Below are positions 62,709-64,000 of a stretch of 64,000 nt of DNA, in pieces. Under the pieces are notes generated by a model. It saw only the letters and a list, made by a program, of their open reading frames with translations. It had not been told where the DNA came from and did no database searches. The DNA lies in NCBI GenBank assembly GCA_017398425.1, contig JAFQFZ010000064.1:21260-85259 (forward strand), written 5' to 3'. Source of the DNA: Clostridia bacterium (GTDB taxonomy: Bacteria > Bacillota > Clostridia > Oscillospirales > Acutalibacteraceae). Position numbers and translations under genes: made by a program. Every line of letters starts with the position of its first letter. The stretch's first letter is position 1.

Positions 62709-62765
62709 GACGAAGCCCGCCACGGCAAGGCTCTGAAGGGTCTCCTCGAGAGATATTTCGGCTGA
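62709..62765 (+). pseudogene. Duplicated 3' end of the reverse-rubrerythrin gene
   Basis: Bases read DEARHGKALKGLLERYFG and a stop, matching the last 18 codons of the gene ending at 62198 (17 identical or similar residues). There is no upstream coding sequence in frame. The remnant shows that a second copy was lost by deletion or recombination around the DMP19 gene. Confidence 0.85.
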
Positions 62766-62781
62766 TTTCGATAACGTTTAA

Positions 62782-62810
62782 AGAGGGCAGGCACTCTGCC
62801 CTCTTTTCCG
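62782..62810 (+). terminator. Rho-independent terminator
   Basis: AAAGAGGGCAG / CTGCCCTCTTTT with loop GCACT. Confidence 0.85.
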
Positions 62811-62833
62811 TACTGTCAAGGAGGTAATCACCC

Positions 62834-63031
62834 ATGCAAGAAAATTATACCGTCTGCCACTGCAAGCAAGTGTCCTTCGCGCAGATCGCGGATGCGCTCG
62901 ACACCCACACCACATTCGATTCGGTGCTTCAGGCTTTTGAAGAAGTGCAAAACGTCACCCATTGCTCCACGGGTTGCGGCGGCTGTCACCAAAAGGTACT
63001 GGATATCATCTCCGAACTGATGATGGGATAA
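62834..63031 (+). CDS. BFD-like [2Fe-2S] binding protein
   Basis: 65 residues after AAGGAGG. Cysteines C8 and C10 (VCHCKQVS) and C48 and C51 (CSTGCGGCHQK) match the bacterioferritin-associated ferredoxin-type [2Fe-2S] domain found in small proteins and nitrite reductases. Likely small electron carrier in iron or peroxide metabolism, in line with the perR neighbourhood. Confidence 0.88.
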   Translation: MQENYTVCHCKQVSFAQIADALDTHTTFDSVLQAFEEVQNVTHCSTGCGGCHQKVLDIISELMMG

Positions 63032-63042
63032 ACACAGATCGA

Positions 63043-63077
63043 CAAAGCGGCTGTCCGAGGAGGCAGCCGCTTTTTTC
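63043..63077 (+). terminator. Rho-independent terminator
   Basis: AAGCGGCTG / CAGCCGCTT with loop TCCGAGGAGG, then TTTTTC. Confidence 0.8.
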
Positions 63078-63124
63078 GACATAATAAAATGCCAAAGAAT
63101 TTGCAGGTTCGACAAAGGTCGCTC

Positions 63125-63153
63125 TTGATTTTTTGAAGCAAACGTGATAAGAT
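63125..63153 (+). promoter_or_regulatory. Promoter for tRNA-Gly
   Basis: TTGATT, 17 bases, TAAGAT, 14 bases before the mature tRNA start. Confidence 0.65.
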
Positions 63154-63166
63154 AAATAAAACATTT

Positions 63167-63240
63167 GCAGGAATAGTTTAGTGGTAGAACTTCGGCTTCC
63201 CAAGCCGACCGTGCGGGTTCGATTCCCGTTTCCTGCTCCA
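63167..63240 (+). tRNA. tRNA-Gly(CCC)
   Basis: 74 bases with encoded CCA. Acceptor GCAGGAA/TTCCTGC, D-stem GTTT/GAAC, anticodon stem TCGGC/GCCGA with loop TTCCCAA (anticodon CCC), T-stem GCGGG/CCCGT with loop TTCGATT, discriminator T. Single tRNA gene with its own promoter and terminator. Confidence 0.96.
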
Positions 63241-63244
63241 ACGG

Positions 63245-63284
63245 ACGAGGCATTCTTTCAATGAAAGAATGCCTCGTTTTTTAC
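63245..63284 (+). terminator. Terminator of tRNA-Gly
   Basis: ACGAGGCATTCTTTC / GAAAGAATGCCTCGT with loop AAT, then TTTTTAC. Confidence 0.9.
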
Positions 63285-63289
63285 GGTGA

Positions 63290-64000
63290 GACAGGTAGGG
63301 CGGCGCCTTGGTGCCGCCGTGTTTTCGTAAGGGATGGGATGATCACGGCGCGGATAAATCCGCGCCCTACGTTGTGTCCATTACCTGACGTAGGGGCGCA
63401 CCTCCGTGTGCACCCGTGGAATCCCATCACGGGAGGGCATGGAAGCCCTCCCCTACGATTTCACCTATAGGTTGACGTAGGGCAGGGCTTGGTGCCGCCG
63501 CGGCGCAGGTGCATTGGAACAGAACGGCACATAGGCCGTTCCCTACGCGGTTGTCCCAAGCGAGCGGTAGGGGCGGTGCCTTGGTGCCGCCGCGTTTTTG
63601 TACGAAAACTCCCTCCGTCAAAACCTGCGGTTTTGCCACCTCCCTTTGACAAGGGAGGTTTTTTTGCTCTCCCCTCCATCGCGGGACGATGTGGGCATCG
63701 TCCCCTACAAGATCGCCGTGCGTTTACATAAAACGGCGGGAGTAAACCCCCGCCCTACAATATCCCATCAGATTGCGTAGGGCGGTGCCTTGGTGCCGCC
63801 ACGTTTTCGTAAGGGATGGGATGATCACGGCGCGGATTAATCCGCGCCCTACGTTGTGTCCATTGCCTGACGTAGGGGCGAACCTCCGCGTGCGCCCGTG
63901 GAATCCCATCACGGGAGGGCATGGAAGCCCTCCCCTACGATTTCACCTATAGGTTGACGTAGGGCAGGGCTTGGTGCCGCCGCGGCGCAGGTGCATTGGA
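63290..64000. repeat. Mosaic of palindromic intergenic repeats with a 482-base period
   Basis: Bases 63295-63518 recur at 63777-64000 (the second copy is cut by the window end) with few changes and no gaps. Between them sits another GTAGGGGCGGTGCC module (63567) and the CTCCCTCCGTCAAAACC module shared with 6288-6323. Each unit is a short hairpin ending in CCCTAC or beginning GTAGGG. No gene is credible here. Confidence 0.85.

Noticed and set aside
62709-62765. A small peptide gene after DMP19
   Set aside because: It has no start codon or ribosome site and is nearly identical to the end of the reverse-rubrerythrin gene.
63261-63912. Short open frames in the repeat region after the tRNA
   Set aside because: They lie wholly inside palindromic repeats, occur in several frames at once, and lack ribosome sites.

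Overview
The window comes from a spore-forming, anaerobic, fairly GC-rich Firmicute, most likely a gut or rumen Clostridia member of the Oscillospiraceae/Ruminococcaceae type. The evidence is sporulation genes (SpoIIP, SpoVAC, SpoVAD), anaerobe oxidative-stress proteins (two rubrerythrin types, rubredoxin, a PerR-like regulator), a T-box upstream of thrS, and four large secreted proteins ending in type I dockerins (two CotH-like, one metallophosphoesterase, one family-10-like glycosyl hydrolase). No cohesin or scaffoldin gene is visible here. The species cannot be named from this sequence.

Layout. 0-6.2 kb: tandem CotH-dockerin genes. 6.4-10.7 kb: a flavin reductase, a two-component system with a membrane protein, and a C39-like peptidase. 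10.7-15.5 kb: an ATPase-like protein with damaged P-loops, MurT/GatD (the GatD lacks both catalytic residues), and an ECF sigma/anti-sigma pair. 15.6-22.4 kb: a surface protein, SpoIIP, S20, BirA, L13-S9 and T-box-thrS. 22.4-28.3 kb: a phosphoesterase-dockerin, then ccdA-tlpA-rubredoxin-rubrerythrin, then SpoVAC. 28.3-37.4 kb: a Y-family polymerase with YolD, regulators and small enzymes, including a peptide deformylase variant and fossil pieces of a lost alcohol dehydrogenase.

37.4-51.4 kb is a defence region. It holds a type I restriction-modification operon (hsdM-hsdS, then an unknown gene and a KAP-type NTPase, then hsdR), in which the two middle genes are AT-rich and look acquired. After spoVAD comes a type V-A CRISPR locus: an intact cas12a of 1231 codons with all three RuvC residues, a cas4 stump cut off after its GKID motif, and an array of 8 repeats and 7 spacers. 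The array starts inside the broken cas4 reading frame. There is no leader, cas1 or cas2, so the locus appears frozen: able to interfere but not to adapt, with the array apparently transcribed as the 3' tail of the cas12a message from one strong promoter.

51.5-64 kb: a rhodanese lipoprotein, small cysteine-rich proteins, the glycosyl-hydrolase-like dockerin protein, galactokinase, IspDF, RsmD, ProC, PerR with a reverse-rubrerythrin-like protein, a DMP19-like gene next to a duplicated rubrerythrin tail, a BFD-like ferredoxin, tRNA-Gly(CCC), and a 700-base mosaic of palindromic intergenic repeats running off the end of the window.
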